DNA from: CBDCPI01 sp965220245
GTDB lineage: Bacteria; Chloroflexota; Dehalococcoidia; Lucifugimonadales; UBA3495
Length of the DNA: 64,000 nucleotides
Assembly: GCA_965220245.1 (NCBI GenBank)
Contig: CBDCPI010000014.1
Location: forward strand, 124,001 to 188,000
Direction: 5' to 3'
Part shown: positions 1-9,762 of the stretch, one piece after another
How the letters are laid out: each line of letters opens with the position of its first letter
Position numbering within the stretch: the first letter of the stretch is position 1
Notes under the pieces: generated by a model
What the model was told of the DNA's origin: nothing
Database searches by the model: none
What the model saw: the letters and a program-made list of their open reading frames with translations, nothing else
Made by a program: the position numbers and the translations under genes

Positions 1-2
1 TG

Positions 3-341
3 GGGACCGGCACGGACGTGGCGATGGAGTCGGCGGGGGTGACCCTCATGCGGGGCGACGTAGGGGCCGTGCTTACCGCATTCCGCTTGAGCCGCGAGAC
101 CATCCGGACCATCAGGCAGAACCTTTTCTGGGCCTTCTTCTACAACGTATTGCTGATACCGGTAGCGGCAGGGGTCCTATTCCCGGTCTTCGAGGCTGCC
201 GGGGGTGTTCCGGGTGGCTTGGAGTTCTTCTTCGGCGACCGGGGGTTCTTGAACCCGGTGCTAGCGGCCTTGGCCATGGCTTTCAGCTCGGTTACCGTGG
301 TTTCCAACTCCCTGCGTTTACGCCGAATCAAGGTAGCTTAG
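3..341 (+). CDS. C-terminal end of a heavy-metal (probably copper) P-type ATPase, 5' partial
   Basis: The reading frame is open from the left window edge and begins [12 protein letters not shown], the conserved hinge segment (GxGTDVAxE) that closes the P-domain of P1B-type ATPases. It is followed by an N-R-Q-N-type segment (ETIRTIRQN) and two hydrophobic stretches, roughly residues 40-62 and 80-100, which match the last two membrane helices of the family. P1B ATPases export or import transition-metal ions across the inner membrane using ATP. Only about 112 C-terminal residues are visible, so the metal-binding CPx motif and N-terminal domains lie outside. The YHS-domain gene just downstream is a common partner of copper ATPases, which favours copper, but the metal is an inference. 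Ends with TAG. Confidence 0.85.
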   Translation, partial: GTGTDVAMESAGVTLMRGDVGAVLTAFRLSRETIRTIRQNLFWAFFYNVLLIPVAAGVLFPVFEAAGGVPGGLEFFFGDRGFLNPVLAALAMAFSSVTVVSNSLRLRRIKVA

Positions 342-379
342 ATAAGGGCGGCTTAGCAGCAGGCGCCTATGGGTAAAAA

Positions 380-476
380 GTAACTGTTCAGATTTGAGAG
401 GAATCGGTCCTTCGACTCCGCTGCGCTCAGGATGAGTGGTTCCGTGTCAGTGCGCTCACCGAATCTGAACATTTAC
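380..476. mobile_element. 97-bp MITE with 8-bp target-site duplication
   Basis: Terminal inverted repeats GTAACTGTTCAGATT (left) and the complement of GTAAATGTTCAGATT (right) bound a 97-bp non-coding element. It is flanked by a perfect direct repeat GGTAAAAA at 372-379 and 477-484. The ends match the terminus of the IS66-type transposase element at 63621 and a second 97-bp copy at 23378-23474. An 8-bp duplication is the IS66 family signature. The interior carries the TTCGACTCCGCTGCGCTCAGGA sequence seen elsewhere in the window. It sits between the ATPase and the YHS gene. Confidence 0.85.
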
Positions 477-503
477 GGTAAAAACCCTCAGGAGGAGAGA
501 GAC

Positions 504-764
504 GTGGCGACAGCGATAGACCCGGTCTGCAAGATGAAGGTGGACACCGGAAATCCCCCTGGAGGACAGAGCGATTACCGGAGTTCCACTTACTACTTTT
601 GCGCTCCGGGTTGCAAGGTTGCCTTCGACAACGACCCGGAAAAGTACCTGGCGCCCAATTGGCAGGGCATTCCTATGGAAATATCTACGAAGGAAACACC
701 CACGAATCAAGCTACATCAAAACCCCGGTCACTTTTGTCCCGGCTACTGGGCAAGGGCGGTTAG
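504..764 (+). CDS. YHS domain metal-binding protein
   Basis: An 86-residue protein started at GTG 504, chosen because a strong ribosome-binding site (AGGAGGAGAG) lies just upstream; an in-frame ATG at 432 lies inside the MITE and is unlikely. It contains a YHS domain: DPVCKMKV near the N-terminus, then YYFCAPGCKVAF and DPEKYL. The Cys pairs (C-K-M and CAPGC) are the usual metal ligands. YHS domains bind copper or other soft metals and often occur fused to, or next to, copper P-type ATPases, as here. The Lys/Arg/Ser-rich tail of about 30 residues has no recognisable domain. Function as a metal chaperone or sensor is inferred from context. Confidence 0.8.
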   Translation: MATAIDPVCKMKVDTGNPPGGQSDYRSSTYYFCAPGCKVAFDNDPEKYLAPNWQGIPMEISTKETPTNQATSKPRSLLSRLLGKGG

Positions 765-774
765 TAGCTTCCGG

Positions 775-3405
775 CTAGGCGTTGGCGCCGTGGCAGCGCT
801 TGTACTTCCTGCCGCTGCCACAGGGGCAGGGGGTGTTCCGGCCGACTTTTCCTGCCGCCCCCGGCGTCGCATCCCGGTTTTTGGGGTTGACGGCCTCCAT
901 CGGGCTGGCGGGTTTGGCGGCGGCCGTTCGGCGGTTCCCGTTGCCCGGCGGCGGGTTCAAGCTGGCGTGGAACAGGGTGTGGACCACGTCGTACTGCATC
1001 CGCTGGGTCAATTCTTGGAACATCTTATGCCCCTCGGTGCGATACATTACCAAAGGGTCTCGTTGACCGTAGGCTTGCAGGCCGATGCCGGTGCGCAGGT
1101 TCTCCATGGTGGTGAGATGGTGTACCCAATGGGTGTCGATGGCCCGGAGCAGCAGAAGCCGCTCCAAGACCCGCATCTGCTCCTCACCCAGTTCGGCTTC
1201 CCGGGCGTCGTAGGCTGTTTCCGCATACTCCGACAGGATTTTGTGAATCTCCCCTTGGCTGTGCTGGTAAACTGCGTCTTCGTGGTCCAAGCTGTCGGGC
1301 AGCGGGCAGATACCAGTCAGCTCGTTAAGGAACCCGGCTACGTTCCAATCGTCGGCGTGGCGGTCGGGCAAGTATTTTTGGGCCAAGTCTAGAAATTCTT
1401 GCCGCACCATACCCACAACCCTGGACTTGAGGTGGTGGCCTTCGAGGATTTGGTGACGGTCGGTGTAGATGACTTCCCGCTGCTTGTTCAGCACGTCGTC
1501 GAATTCCAGTAAATGCTTGCGAATGTCGAAGTGGTAGCTTTCCACCTTAATTTGGGCGCCGCTGATGGACTTGGTTATCAAGCGGTTCTCGATGGGAGTG
1601 TCCTCGTCCAGTCCGGTCCAGCCCATAACCGTCTTGATGCGGTCGCCGCCGAAGCGCCGCATCAACTCGTCCTCTAGAGCAACGTAAAACTGGGAGCTTC
1701 CCGGATCGCCCTGCCTGCCGGAGCGGCCTCGTAGCTGGTTGTCGATCCGCCGGGCATCGTGGTGGTCCGTGCCGACGACGTGGAGACCGCCTAACTCGAC
1801 GACCTTGTCATGGTCCGCTTGCCAGTTTGGGTTGTTGATTTCGCCGCCGCCCAGAACAATGTCGGTGCCGCGGCCAGCCATGTTGGTCGACACGGTGACT
1901 GCGCCAAGGCGTCCTGCTTGGGCGACGATGGAGGCTTCGTGCTCGTGGTTCTTGGCGTTCAAGACTTGGTGGGCAACACCCCGCCGCCGCAACAGGTCGC
2001 TGAGGTGCTCGGAGGCCTCCACCGAGGTGGTGCCTATCAGCACCGGGCGGCCCAGTTGGTTCATTTTAGCGATGTCCTCGGTTACCACGCGCCACTTGGC
2101 CTCGGCGGTCTGGAACACTAGGTCGGACCCATCTTCGCGGACCATTTTCAGATTAGTGGGTACGACGGTTACATCCAAGCGGTAGATTCTCAGGAACTCA
2201 TCAGCTTCGGTGGCGGCGGTGCCGGTCATGCCGGCCAGCTTGCTGTACATCCGGAAGTAGTTTTGAAGAGTGATGGTAGCGTAGGTTATGCTTTCCCGAT
2301 GGACAGGGATGCCCTCCTTGGCCTCCACCGCTTGGTGAAGCCCGTCGGACCAGCGGCGGCCCGGCTGAAGCCGGCCGGTGAACTCATCTACAATCACCAC
2401 CTCGCCATCGCGGACCACGTATTCCCGGTCCCGTTGCTTCATCACCCCGGCAGTCAGAGCGTTCTCGATGTAGTGGACCAAGTGGAAGTTTTCCGGCTCG
2501 TAAAGGTTGCCGACTTTGGTCCACCCTTCCATCCTGGCGATGCCCTCTTGGGTGAGGGAGATGCTTTTGGTGCGCTCGTCGATGGTATAGTCTTCGTCGA
2601 ACTTTAGCCGGGGGACCAACTTGGCAAACTGGTAATAAAGCTGTACCGGTTCCTCCGCCGGTCCGCTGATGATCAGCGGGGTGCGGGCTTCGTCGATCAG
2701 GATGTTGTCCACTTCGTCGACTATGGCGTAGTGAAGCTCCCGCTGCGCCCTTTGGGAGAGGTCGATGGCCATGTTATCCCGCAGGTAGTCGAAGCCGAAC
2801 TCGTTGTTAGTGCCGTAGGTGATGTCGGCCCGGTAGGCCTCGTCGCGGGAGACCGGGGTGAGAAACCTCATACCGTCGGGGGCGTCGCTTACTTCGGGAT
2901 CGTAGAGGTAGGCAGCGTCATGTTGCAGACATCCGACGGACAGCCCCAAGGCGTGATAGATTGGGCCCATCCACACCGGGTCGCGGCGGGCCAGGTAGTC
3001 GTTCACGGTTACCACGTGAACGCCGCGGCCGGCCAGGGCATTGAGATAGACGGCCAGAGTTGCCACCAGCGTCTTTCCTTCGCCGGTCTTCATCTCGGCA
3101 ATTTGTCCCCGGTGTAACACGGCGCCGCCGATGAGCTGCACATCGTAATGGCGTTGGCCCAAGGTGCGGCGGGCCGTCTCGCGCACTACGGCGAAGGCCT
3201 CGGGAAGCAAATCGTCCAGCGTTTCCCGGCCGCTGAGCCGACTCTTGAACTCGGCAGTCTTTCCGCGTAATTCAGCGTCGCTCAGTGCCCGAGCCTCCGG
3301 TTCGCGCCGGTTAATCTTTTCAACCAGAGGAAGGAGCTTTTTGGCGGCCTTCTCGTTGGTGTCGCCAAGCAATTTGCTTAAAACGGAGACCATTCCTGTC
3401 ACCAT
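775..3405 (-). CDS. secA: Protein translocase subunit SecA
   Basis: An 876-residue SecA, the ATP-driven motor that pushes preproteins through SecYEG. Walker A (MKTGEGKT) lies near residue 107 and the DEAD-type Walker B (VDEVDNILIDEART) near 225. The helicase-like C-terminal motor has GRGTDIVLGGG and QLRGRSGRQGDPG. The C-terminus carries the zinc-binding SEC-C motif with CPCGSGRKYKRCHG, which contacts SecB or the membrane. Length is typical for the family. The start is slightly uncertain: ATG 3405 and ATG 3393 (MVSVLSKLLG) are both plausible, and neither has a well-spaced Shine-Dalgarno. It stands alone, with a 211-bp MITE inserted just upstream of its start. Confidence 0.97.
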   Translation of the reverse strand: MVTGMVSVLSKLLGDTNEKAAKKLLPLVEKINRREPEARALSDAELRGKTAEFKSRLSGRETLDDLLPEAFAVVRETARRTLGQRHYDVQLIGGAVLHRGQIAEMKTGEGKTLVATLAVYLNALAGRGVHVVTVNDYLARRDPVWMGPIYHALGLSVGCLQHDAAYLYDPEVSDAPDGMRFLTPVSRDEAYRADITYGTNNEFGFDYLRDNMAIDLSQRAQRELHYAIVDEVDNILIDEARTPLIISGPAEEPVQLYYQFAKLVPRLKFDEDYTIDERTKSISLTQEGIARMEGWTKVGNLYEPENFHLVHYIENALTAGVMKQRDREYVVRDGEVVIVDEFTGRLQPGRRWSDGLHQAVEAKEGIPVHRESITYATITLQNYFRMYSKLAGMTGTAATEADEFLRIYRLDVTVVPTNLKMVREDGSDLVFQTAEAKWRVVTEDIAKMNQLGRPVLIGTTSVEASEHLSDLLRRRGVAHQVLNAKNHEHEASIVAQAGRLGAVTVSTNMAGRGTDIVLGGGEINNPNWQADHDKVVELGGLHVVGTDHHDARRIDNQLRGRSGRQGDPGSSQFYVALEDELMRRFGGDRIKTVMGWTGLDEDTPIENRLITKSISGAQIKVESYHFDIRKHLLEFDDVLNKQREVIYTDRHQILEGHHLKSRVVGMVRQEFLDLAQKYLPDRHADDWNVAGFLNELTGICPLPDSLDHEDAVYQHSQGEIHKILSEYAETAYDAREAELGEEQMRVLERLLLLRAIDTHWVHHLTTMENLRTGIGLQAYGQRDPLVMYRTEGHKMFQELTQRMQYDVVHTLFHASLNPPPGNGNRRTAAAKPASPMEAVNPKNRDATPGAAGKVGRNTPCPCGSGRKYKRCHGANA

Positions 3406-3430
3406 CTCATGGGGGTATTTTCAGGGGCTT

Positions 3431-3641
3431 TTACTGATGCGTGAACGATTACCTAAACCGGTCCTCGTCTCCTGAGCTTGTCGAAGGACCGGCCTTGAGC
3501 CGGAATCCAGAAATTCTGAGGACAAAGAACCCTTCGACAAGCTCAGGACAGGCGTAGCTGGCGAAGAACGGTCCTGGATTCCGGCCTTCGCCGGAATGAC
3601 AGGGGAAGGGACATTTTAGAAACTTATTCACGTATCAGTAA
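3431..3641. mobile_element. 211-bp MITE, copy 1
   Basis: Terminal inverted repeats TTACTGATGCGTGAA and TTCACGTATCAGTAA enclose 211 bp. A copy of exactly the same length lies at 36356-36566 and differs by scattered substitutions. Inside are two nested inverted repeats: TCCTGAGCTTGTCGAAGG against CCCTTCGACAAGCTCAGGA, and CCGGAATCCAG against CTGGATTCCGG, so the whole element can fold into a long hairpin. It has no coding capacity. It lies about 25 bp upstream of the secA start and probably carries or displaces part of the secA promoter region. No clear target duplication is visible. Confidence 0.8.
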
Positions 3642-3922
3642 AAGACCTTGGGGTATTCGGAGTTGGAGAGGCGGGCTTACCGGAGGTCCCGACTCAGACA
3701 GGCTCTCCCCGGCATGGTCATGAGTATTGCCCGGCTATGCCTAGGGCGGGGAGTTGCCTTTGCTGCTTATTTATATTGTACTCAATGTGGCCGACCGGTG
3801 CACACCGTTACGGGACGCGGGCAGTCCCAATCTGCTCCGTTGTCTGCTACTCCATCCCCCGTAATCTAGGAATAGTGAATTGATCTGCCAGAAAAACGTG
3901 TGTAGCATTCTTACACATACTC

Positions 3923-4075
3923 TTAGTATTACAACGACGCTTCCTCAATTTGGTCAGGCATTGGCCGGAAATCACGCCGCGGAAGGCAAGGCAACCAAGC
4001 TGTCAAGCATGTGGGCAGGTCGCCATGAAGAAGTCCTCAAGGTCCTATTCTTGTGAACCGTCGTTGTAATATTAG
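3923..4075. repeat. Widely spaced inverted repeat in the secA-antitoxin intergenic region
   Basis: TATTACAACGACG (3927-3939) and CGTCGTTGTAATA (4059-4071) are perfect 13-bp inverted repeats, extendable by a few imperfect bases, enclosing about 120 bp. This may be another short non-autonomous element, or paired operator half-sites for the antitoxin gene that starts 22 bp further on. The rest of the interval 3642-4093 shows no convincing gene or RNA; small open frames there have no ribosome-binding site or family resemblance. Confidence 0.5.
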
Positions 4076-4093
4076 AAGGTGCAGGAGACCACA

Positions 4094-4384
4094 ATGGCGA
4101 GAGTCCAGCTAGTGATTCCTGACGAGGACCGCGACCGTTTTGTCCATCAGGCACGAAGGGAAGGAATGACGTTGAGTGCCTGGCTGCGGACCGCGGCACA
4201 CGAACGCCTCAAGGAACAGCAGCAATCTAAACCGTTCGAGTCACTCGCAGACCTGGAAGCGTTTTTCCAAAAGTGCGACGCATTAGAGGGCCCTAAGGCA
4301 GAGCCGGACTGGGAGCAACACATGGATGTAATCGAAGAATCGCGTAGACGAGGCCAATCTATTTGGCCTGAGCGGCGCCTCTAA
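4094..4384 (+). CDS. Ribbon-helix-helix antitoxin-like protein, no partner toxin visible
   Basis: A 96-residue protein started at ATG 4094, which is preceded by GCAGGAG at good spacing; the in-frame GTG 15 bp earlier overlaps that site. The N-terminus MARVQLVIPDEDRDRF followed by ARREGMTLSAWLRTAA has the beta-strand plus two-helix pattern of RHH DNA-binding antitoxins. The rest is acidic and polar (DLEAFFQKCDALEG), a typical toxin-wrapping tail. Such genes normally sit directly upstream of a PIN-domain VapC. Here the next sequence is the 3' end of pyrD on the opposite strand, and the stop codons overlap by 26 bp. It therefore looks like an orphan. RHH assignment rests on sequence pattern only. 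Confidence 0.65.
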   Translation: MARVQLVIPDEDRDRFVHQARREGMTLSAWLRTAAHERLKEQQQSKPFESLADLEAFFQKCDALEGPKAEPDWEQHMDVIEESRRRGQSIWPERRL

Positions 4385-5369
4385 GTTCGTCTGGGCGATT
4401 AACCCCGGAAGCTGCCAGATAGTCCCGGAGCTCATCGACGATACGGAACGGGGACCACAGGCTCACCAGGTTGGCGCTGCCGACTTGGACGGCGGTGGCA
4501 CCGGCCATCAGGTACTCCAGAACGTGTTTCGCTTCAAAGATGCCGCCGACACCGATAATCGGCACGTCCACGACTTGGGCCGCCCGGTAGACCAAGGCCA
4601 GCGATATAGCCCGAAGCCCCGGCCCGGAAAGGCCGCCGGTAATGGCGCCAAGCACCGGCTTGCGGGCGTCTACGTTGATGGCCATAGCGGGGATGGTGTT
4701 GCAGATGGTTAGCGCGTCGGCCCCGGCGCGGACCGCAGAGTAGGCTACGTCGGCTATGTCGGGAACGTTGGGGGCCAGCTTTGCCAGCACCGGCAGCCCG
4801 GTGTTGGCTTTGACGGCTTCCACCGCCGCCGCGGTTAGCTGGGGACTGTGACCAAAGAGGGAACCGTTTTCCACGTTGGGGCAACTGAGGTTTAGCTCTA
4901 TAGCCTGGAAGCCGGGCGCCCCATGACACATGGCCACCATCTCGGCAAACTGGGCCACGCTATCAGCGGAGATGCTCAGCAGCACCGTGGCCCCGTAACC
5001 GGCCCACTGGGGCGCCAAGTCGCTTAACGCCGCCTCGATGCCGGGGTTAGTCAGCCCGATGGAGTTCAGATAGACGAAATTCCCTTCTTCCCATCCTTGG
5101 CGAAAAGACGGTGGGTGCCACCGGGGTTCCGGATTCCCTTCCCTGGGCTGCCTGGTTACGGTTTTGGGTATTACCGCACCCAGACGGCCCAAGTCCATTT
5201 CAGGGGTAATACCTCGCCCGTAGCCGTCGTACCCGAAAGTGCCGGAGGCGATCATTACCGGGTTGGCGATCCGCAGATGGCTTGGGTTATAGGGCGCCAA
5301 GTCCACGGCCAAGTCCACCTGCGGAGAGGCCAGAGGGTCCTTTGCGGCAATGTTACGGTTGTGCTGCAT
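4359..5369 (-). CDS. pyrD: Dihydroorotate dehydrogenase, class 1 (PyrD)
   Basis: A 336-residue TIM-barrel flavoenzyme oxidising dihydroorotate to orotate in pyrimidine synthesis. Seen in the sequence: the FMN-site start [16 protein letters not shown], the NSIGLTNPG loop, the ELNLSCPNV segment with Cys as catalytic base (class 1 enzymes), AKLAPN, and the phosphate-binding GVGGI and [10 protein letters not shown]. The Cys base and the long N-terminus favour class 1B (NAD-dependent, needing PyrK), but no pyrK is visible nearby. The start at ATG 5369 overlaps the rpoC 3' end by 17 bp, so it is probably co-transcribed and translationally coupled. An in-frame GTG at residue 18 would also give a normal-length family member. 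Confidence 0.93.
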   Translation of the reverse strand: MQHNRNIAAKDPLASPQVDLAVDLAPYNPSHLRIANPVMIASGTFGYDGYGRGITPEMDLGRLGAVIPKTVTRQPREGNPEPRWHPPSFRQGWEEGNFVYLNSIGLTNPGIEAALSDLAPQWAGYGATVLLSISADSVAQFAEMVAMCHGAPGFQAIELNLSCPNVENGSLFGHSPQLTAAAVEAVKANTGLPVLAKLAPNVPDIADVAYSAVRAGADALTICNTIPAMAINVDARKPVLGAITGGLSGPGLRAISLALVYRAAQVVDVPIIGVGGIFEAKHVLEYLMAGATAVQVGSANLVSLWSPFRIVDELRDYLAASGVNRPDELRGAAQAK

Positions 5370-8300
5370 CCTCCACTACATCATCCGGCGGGGCAATAGC
5401 CGGGTCGGCGACCTCATTGGCCGCTGGCCCAACGCCGCCATCGCTTACACCATAGTCCTGGATTAAACCCGGAGTCCCAGTTGAGACCTCACCGGTGACC
5501 ACCCCCGGGATACCATTGGTCTCCTGTGCCACACCCCCGGTGTCGTCGTCTTGGCCGTTAAGGTCTGGGGCGCCAAGCGCTGCATCTCCCGGCCCGCCGA
5601 AGTTGCTTTGGCCAGCCAATTGGGCCCCAAACCGGTCCATCAGGAAGTCTTCACGCTCCGGCCCCCCCGGCATACCAAGCCATCTGCCAGCGGCCAACTC
5701 CAACTCGGGCACGGGTTCCGGTTCCAAGAGCCGGTCCATGGCCGGCACCGAGAGCCGGGCCGGAATTAGACGCCCGATGATGACGTTTTCCTTGAGGCCC
5801 AACAACCAGTCCTGAGCCCCGCTAACCGCCGCTTGGGTAAGAACCCTGGTGGTCTCTTGGAAGGAAGCGGCCGATAGGAAGCTATCGGTGAGGAGCGAGG
5901 CCCTAGTGACCCCGAGCAACACTGGCTTGGCGGTGGCTGGCTCGCCGCCCTCGGCCAGCACCTTGGCGTTTTTTTCTTGGAACTCGAACTTGTCCACCAT
6001 CTGCCCCGGGATGAAGTCCGAGTCACCGGTCGATTCCACGGACACCCGGCGCAGCATCTGGCGCAGAATAATCTCGATGTGTTTGTCGTGGATGCTCACA
6101 CCCTGGGACTGGTACACCTGCTGGACCTCGTTAACCAAGTACAACTGGAGGTCGTCTTTCCCCCGGATGTGCAGGATGTCGTGGGGATTCAGGGGTCCGT
6201 TGATTAGGGCGTCGCCCGCTTTCACCGAGTCACCGGAGGCGACCAAGATGTGGGCCGAGGCCGGGATCATGTGTTCCCGCTCTTCCACATCTTCCCAGAC
6301 GATGGAAATACCGCCTTGGTCCAACTCCACCCGGCCTGCGATATTGGCGACTACCTGCTGGATGGGTTGAGGAAGCTCTTGCTCCGACGCGCCGTTCCCC
6401 CCGGTCCCATTTTCTGCCGTCCCGTCGGCTCCGGTCTCGTCGTATCCCGCCAAAATAGGAAGGGGACTTGCCAGCACCATGCCCGGCTCGACGTATTCTC
6501 CGTGGTCTACCAGGACTTGGGCGTCTTCCGGAATCTCGTACTCCTCGCGGAGCTCCTCCCGGCTGACCAGCTTGAGACGCCGGCCCTCTTCGTCGGCGTC
6601 AATCTCTACCGTGCTGTCAATGTCGGCCAGGATCGCCGCGCCCTTGGGGACCCGGGCCTCGAAGAGCTCCTCTACGCGGGGCAGACCGGTGGTGATGTCA
6701 AGGCCGGCTACACCCCCGGTGTGGAAAGTCCTCATGGTAAGCTGGGTCCCTGGCTCGCCGATGCTTTGAGCCGCGATGATTCCCACGGCCTGCCCCTCTT
6801 CCACCAAGACTCCGGAGGCGGGGAGACGGCCGTAGCACATCTTGCAAACCCCGCGGCGGGCCTCACAGGTCAACGGGGAGCGGACCGGTATCTCGGTAAT
6901 TCCGGCGGCTATCAGGGAATCGGCGACCGCCTCATTGATCTCATCATTCCGGTCCACCATAATTTCGCCGGTCTCCGGATGGCCAATTGGCTCCGCTGCC
7001 AAGCGGCCCAAGACGCGCTCCTTCAAGGTCCGCTGCATCTTATCTTCGGCGCGGTCAGCGACCCAGTGGGTATCGAAAGTGCCGCAATCTCCCTCCAGCA
7101 CGATAACTTCTTGGGCGATATCGATAAGCCGCCGGGTCAAGTAGCCGCTGTCGGCGGTCCGCAGCGCCGTGTCGGCCAGCCCCTTACGGGCCCCGTGAGT
7201 GGAGATGAAGTACTCTAGGGCCGTTAGACCCTCTCGGAAGCTTGACTTGATGGGCAGGTCGATAATCCAGCCCTTGGGATTGCTCATCAAGCCGCGCATA
7301 CCAGCCATTTGCTTGATCTGGGAGATATTTCCTTTAGCCCCGGAAACCGCCATCATTGCGATACCGCCGTAGTTGCTCAACTCTTCCTCGACCAACGCGG
7401 TCGTCTGGTCCGACGCCCGAGTCCAAGCGTCCACCGTCCGGGCGTAGCGCTCATCCTCGGAAATCAGGCCGGAGAGGTACTGCTCCTCGTAATCGCTGAC
7501 CAGTTGGGCCGCCTCGTTCAGGATTCCAGGCTTCTTGGCAGAGACTTGGATATCGTTGATGGCGATGGTAATGCCGGAGGTGGTGGCGTAGTGGAAGCCC
7601 AAGTCCTTGATCTCGTCCAACACCTCGGCGGTCTCTTCATTGCTCAGGTAACGGTACAGATCGGCGGTCAAGTCCTTGAGGCCGCCTCTATCCATGAGCC
7701 GGTTCCGGAAACCGATGGACGGAGGCACGATCTCGTTGAACATCAACCGTCCCAGCGTGGTCTGCACCCACTCATCTTCGTCTCGTCCCTCTTCTTCCGG
7801 TCTCTCTTCCTCCGGTCCCTCGCTGTAGAACTCTTCATCATTTAAGCCTTCGAAGCCTTCGATATGACGGACCCAGATAGACGCTTGGAGATCGATAAGC
7901 CCCGAAGCGTGGGCGATTCGAGCTTCGTCGAAGTCGAAGAACCGGCGGCCTTCACCCTTGGCTCCTTCCCGTATTTGAGTAAGGTAATAGCAGCCCATCA
8001 CCATGTCCAAGGTAGGCGCCACCAGAGGATCGCCGGAGGCCGGGGAAAGCATGTTGTGGGTGCTCAGCATGGCCTCCCGGGCTTCCAATACCGCCATCCG
8101 CGACAGGGGAACGTGGACCGCCATCTGGTCTCCGTCGAAGTCGGCGTTGAACGCCGAACAGACCAGCGGGTGAATTTGTATTGCATTGCCTTCGATGAGA
8201 ACCGGCATGAAGGCTTGAATGCCCAAGCGGTGCAACGTCGGCGCCCGGTTAAGCAGGACCGGACGGTTCTTGATCACGTCCTCCAGGATGTCCCACACCT

Positions 8301-9762
8301 CGGGCCTAGCCCGCTCCACCATGCGTTTGGCATTCTTGATGTTGGGGGCGATTCCCAGGACCGCCAAGCGGTGCATGACGAAGGGCTTGAACAGCTCCAA
8401 AGCCATTCTCTTGGGCAGGCCGCACTCGTGCATCTTCAGTTCGGGCCCGACGACGATCACCGAGCGGCCGCTGTAGTCGACGCGCTTACCCAACAGGTTC
8501 TGCCGGAACCTTCCTTGTTTGCCTCGCAGCAGGTCGGAGAGGGACTTGAGCTTGTGGTTGTGGCTTCCCTGGATGGGCCGGCCGCGGCGGCCGTTGTCGA
8601 TCAGGGCGTCAACCGCCTCTTGTAGCATCCGCTTTTCGTTCCGGATGATGATTTCCGGAGCTCCTAGGTCCATGAGTCGCTTGAGCCGGTTGTTCCGGTT
8701 AATCACGCGGCGGTACAAGTCGTTCAGGTCGCTGGTGGCAAAGCGGCCGCCGTCCAACTGCACCATGGGCCGCAACTCCGGGGGCAATACCGGTAGAACC
8801 GAGAGAATCATGTTCTCTACTTTATTGCCGCTGTTCCGGAACGACTCCACGACCCGCAAGCGTTTAATGGCCTTCTTCCGGCGCTGCCCGGAAGTCGATT
8901 GCATCTCGTTGATTAGATGCTCCCGCAGGGCTTCCAGATTAATGGTCCGCAGGATGGCCAGAATAGCCTCTGCTCCCATGGCCGCTTGGAAAACGTCGCC
9001 GTAGCGCTCTTTAAGCTCCCGGTACCGGGACTCGGCGATTAGCTGGTACACCCGCAGGTCTTCCAATTCGTCGATGCTAACTTGGAGCCGCTCATCTAGC
9101 TGGGCTTCTTCGGTCTCCAGTTGGCTGTTGATGGCGTCTATCTCTACCTGGGTAGTTATAGCTTCGACGCTGGGCTCCTCGTCCTCGGCGGCTTGAAGAG
9201 TTGACTCCAACCTTAGGTTAATCTCTTCAATTCGCTCTTCAGCCGCCCGGCGCCGCTTCTTGACCTCCAGATCGTGCTTTGCTTGCTCCTCCTCAATGGT
9301 CTCTTTGCGGATGTCTTCGTCTACTGACACTATGATGTGCTGCGCAAAGTAGAGCACCCGCTCCAGATTTCTGGGAGAGAGGTCTAGCAACAGGCCCAGC
9401 CGGCTGGGAGTGGTCTTACTAAACCAAATGTGGGCCACCGGCGCGGCCAAGCGGATGTGGCCCATCCGTTCCCGCCGCACCTTGGAGCGGGTTACCTCTA
9501 CGCCACAGCGGTCACAGACCACGCCGCGGTAGCGGATGCGCTTGTATTTGCCGCAGAAGCATTCCCAGTCTTTGGTGGGGCCGAATAAGCGCTCGCAGAA
9601 GAGGCCGTCTTTCTCCGGCCGCAGGGTGCGGTAGTTGATGGTCTCGGGTTTGGTAACCTCTCCGTGCGACCAGTTCAGGATCTGTTCTGGGGAGGCAATA
9701 GATATTCGAATCGCGTTGAAATTGGTGCCTTGGGTCTCGGTTCTATCGGCCATTCTGACCAT
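5353..9762 (-). CDS. rpoC: DNA-directed RNA polymerase subunit beta'
   Basis: A 1469-residue beta' subunit. Seen: the N-terminal zinc ribbon ([20 protein letters not shown]), the catalytic [12 protein letters not shown] loop near residue 540 binding Mg2+, the trigger-loop and bridge-helix region around [22 protein letters not shown], the second zinc site [14 protein letters not shown], and [18 protein letters not shown]. The acidic, Gly/Pro-rich C-terminal tail of about 100 residues is unusually long and probably disordered. Two insertions rich in Glu are also visible: residues about 160-215, and the [17 protein letters not shown] region. ATG 9762 overlaps the rpoB stop as TAATG; ATG 9753 is the alternative. 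It is co-transcribed with rpoB and probably pyrD. Confidence 0.98.
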   Translation of the reverse strand: MVRMADRTETQGTNFNAIRISIASPEQILNWSHGEVTKPETINYRTLRPEKDGLFCERLFGPTKDWECFCGKYKRIRYRGVVCDRCGVEVTRSKVRRERMGHIRLAAPVAHIWFSKTTPSRLGLLLDLSPRNLERVLYFAQHIIVSVDEDIRKETIEEEQAKHDLEVKKRRRAAEERIEEINLRLESTLQAAEDEEPSVEAITTQVEIDAINSQLETEEAQLDERLQVSIDELEDLRVYQLIAESRYRELKERYGDVFQAAMGAEAILAILRTINLEALREHLINEMQSTSGQRRKKAIKRLRVVESFRNSGNKVENMILSVLPVLPPELRPMVQLDGGRFATSDLNDLYRRVINRNNRLKRLMDLGAPEIIIRNEKRMLQEAVDALIDNGRRGRPIQGSHNHKLKSLSDLLRGKQGRFRQNLLGKRVDYSGRSVIVVGPELKMHECGLPKRMALELFKPFVMHRLAVLGIAPNIKNAKRMVERARPEVWDILEDVIKNRPVLLNRAPTLHRLGIQAFMPVLIEGNAIQIHPLVCSAFNADFDGDQMAVHVPLSRMAVLEAREAMLSTHNMLSPASGDPLVAPTLDMVMGCYYLTQIREGAKGEGRRFFDFDEARIAHASGLIDLQASIWVRHIEGFEGLNDEEFYSEGPEEERPEEEGRDEDEWVQTTLGRLMFNEIVPPSIGFRNRLMDRGGLKDLTADLYRYLSNEETAEVLDEIKDLGFHYATTSGITIAINDIQVSAKKPGILNEAAQLVSDYEEQYLSGLISEDERYARTVDAWTRASDQTTALVEEELSNYGGIAMMAVSGAKGNISQIKQMAGMRGLMSNPKGWIIDLPIKSSFREGLTALEYFISTHGARKGLADTALRTADSGYLTRRLIDIAQEVIVLEGDCGTFDTHWVADRAEDKMQRTLKERVLGRLAAEPIGHPETGEIMVDRNDEINEAVADSLIAAGITEIPVRSPLTCEARRGVCKMCYGRLPASGVLVEEGQAVGIIAAQSIGEPGTQLTMRTFHTGGVAGLDITTGLPRVEELFEARVPKGAAILADIDSTVEIDADEEGRRLKLVSREELREEYEIPEDAQVLVDHGEYVEPGMVLASPLPILAGYDETGADGTAENGTGGNGASEQELPQPIQQVVANIAGRVELDQGGISIVWEDVEEREHMIPASAHILVASGDSVKAGDALINGPLNPHDILHIRGKDDLQLYLVNEVQQVYQSQGVSIHDKHIEIILRQMLRRVSVESTGDSDFIPGQMVDKFEFQEKNAKVLAEGGEPATAKPVLLGVTRASLLTDSFLSAASFQETTRVLTQAAVSGAQDWLLGLKENVIIGRLIPARLSVPAMDRLLEPEPVPELELAAGRWLGMPGGPEREDFLMDRFGAQLAGQSNFGGPGDAALGAPDLNGQDDDTGGVAQETNGIPGVVTGEVSTGTPGLIQDYGVSDGGVGPAANEVADPAIAPPDDVVEDAAQP

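Noticed and set aside
619..1392. 257-codon plus-strand open frame across the YHS gene end and secA
   Set aside because: It overlaps two well-supported genes in other frames and has Gly/Arg/Val-rich antisense composition.
6250..7218. Long plus-strand open frame of 322 codons (and several others) opposite rpoC and rpoB
   Set aside because: Antisense shadow in a GC-rich gene: no ribosome-binding site, no family pattern, and the opposite strand is unquestionably rpoC.
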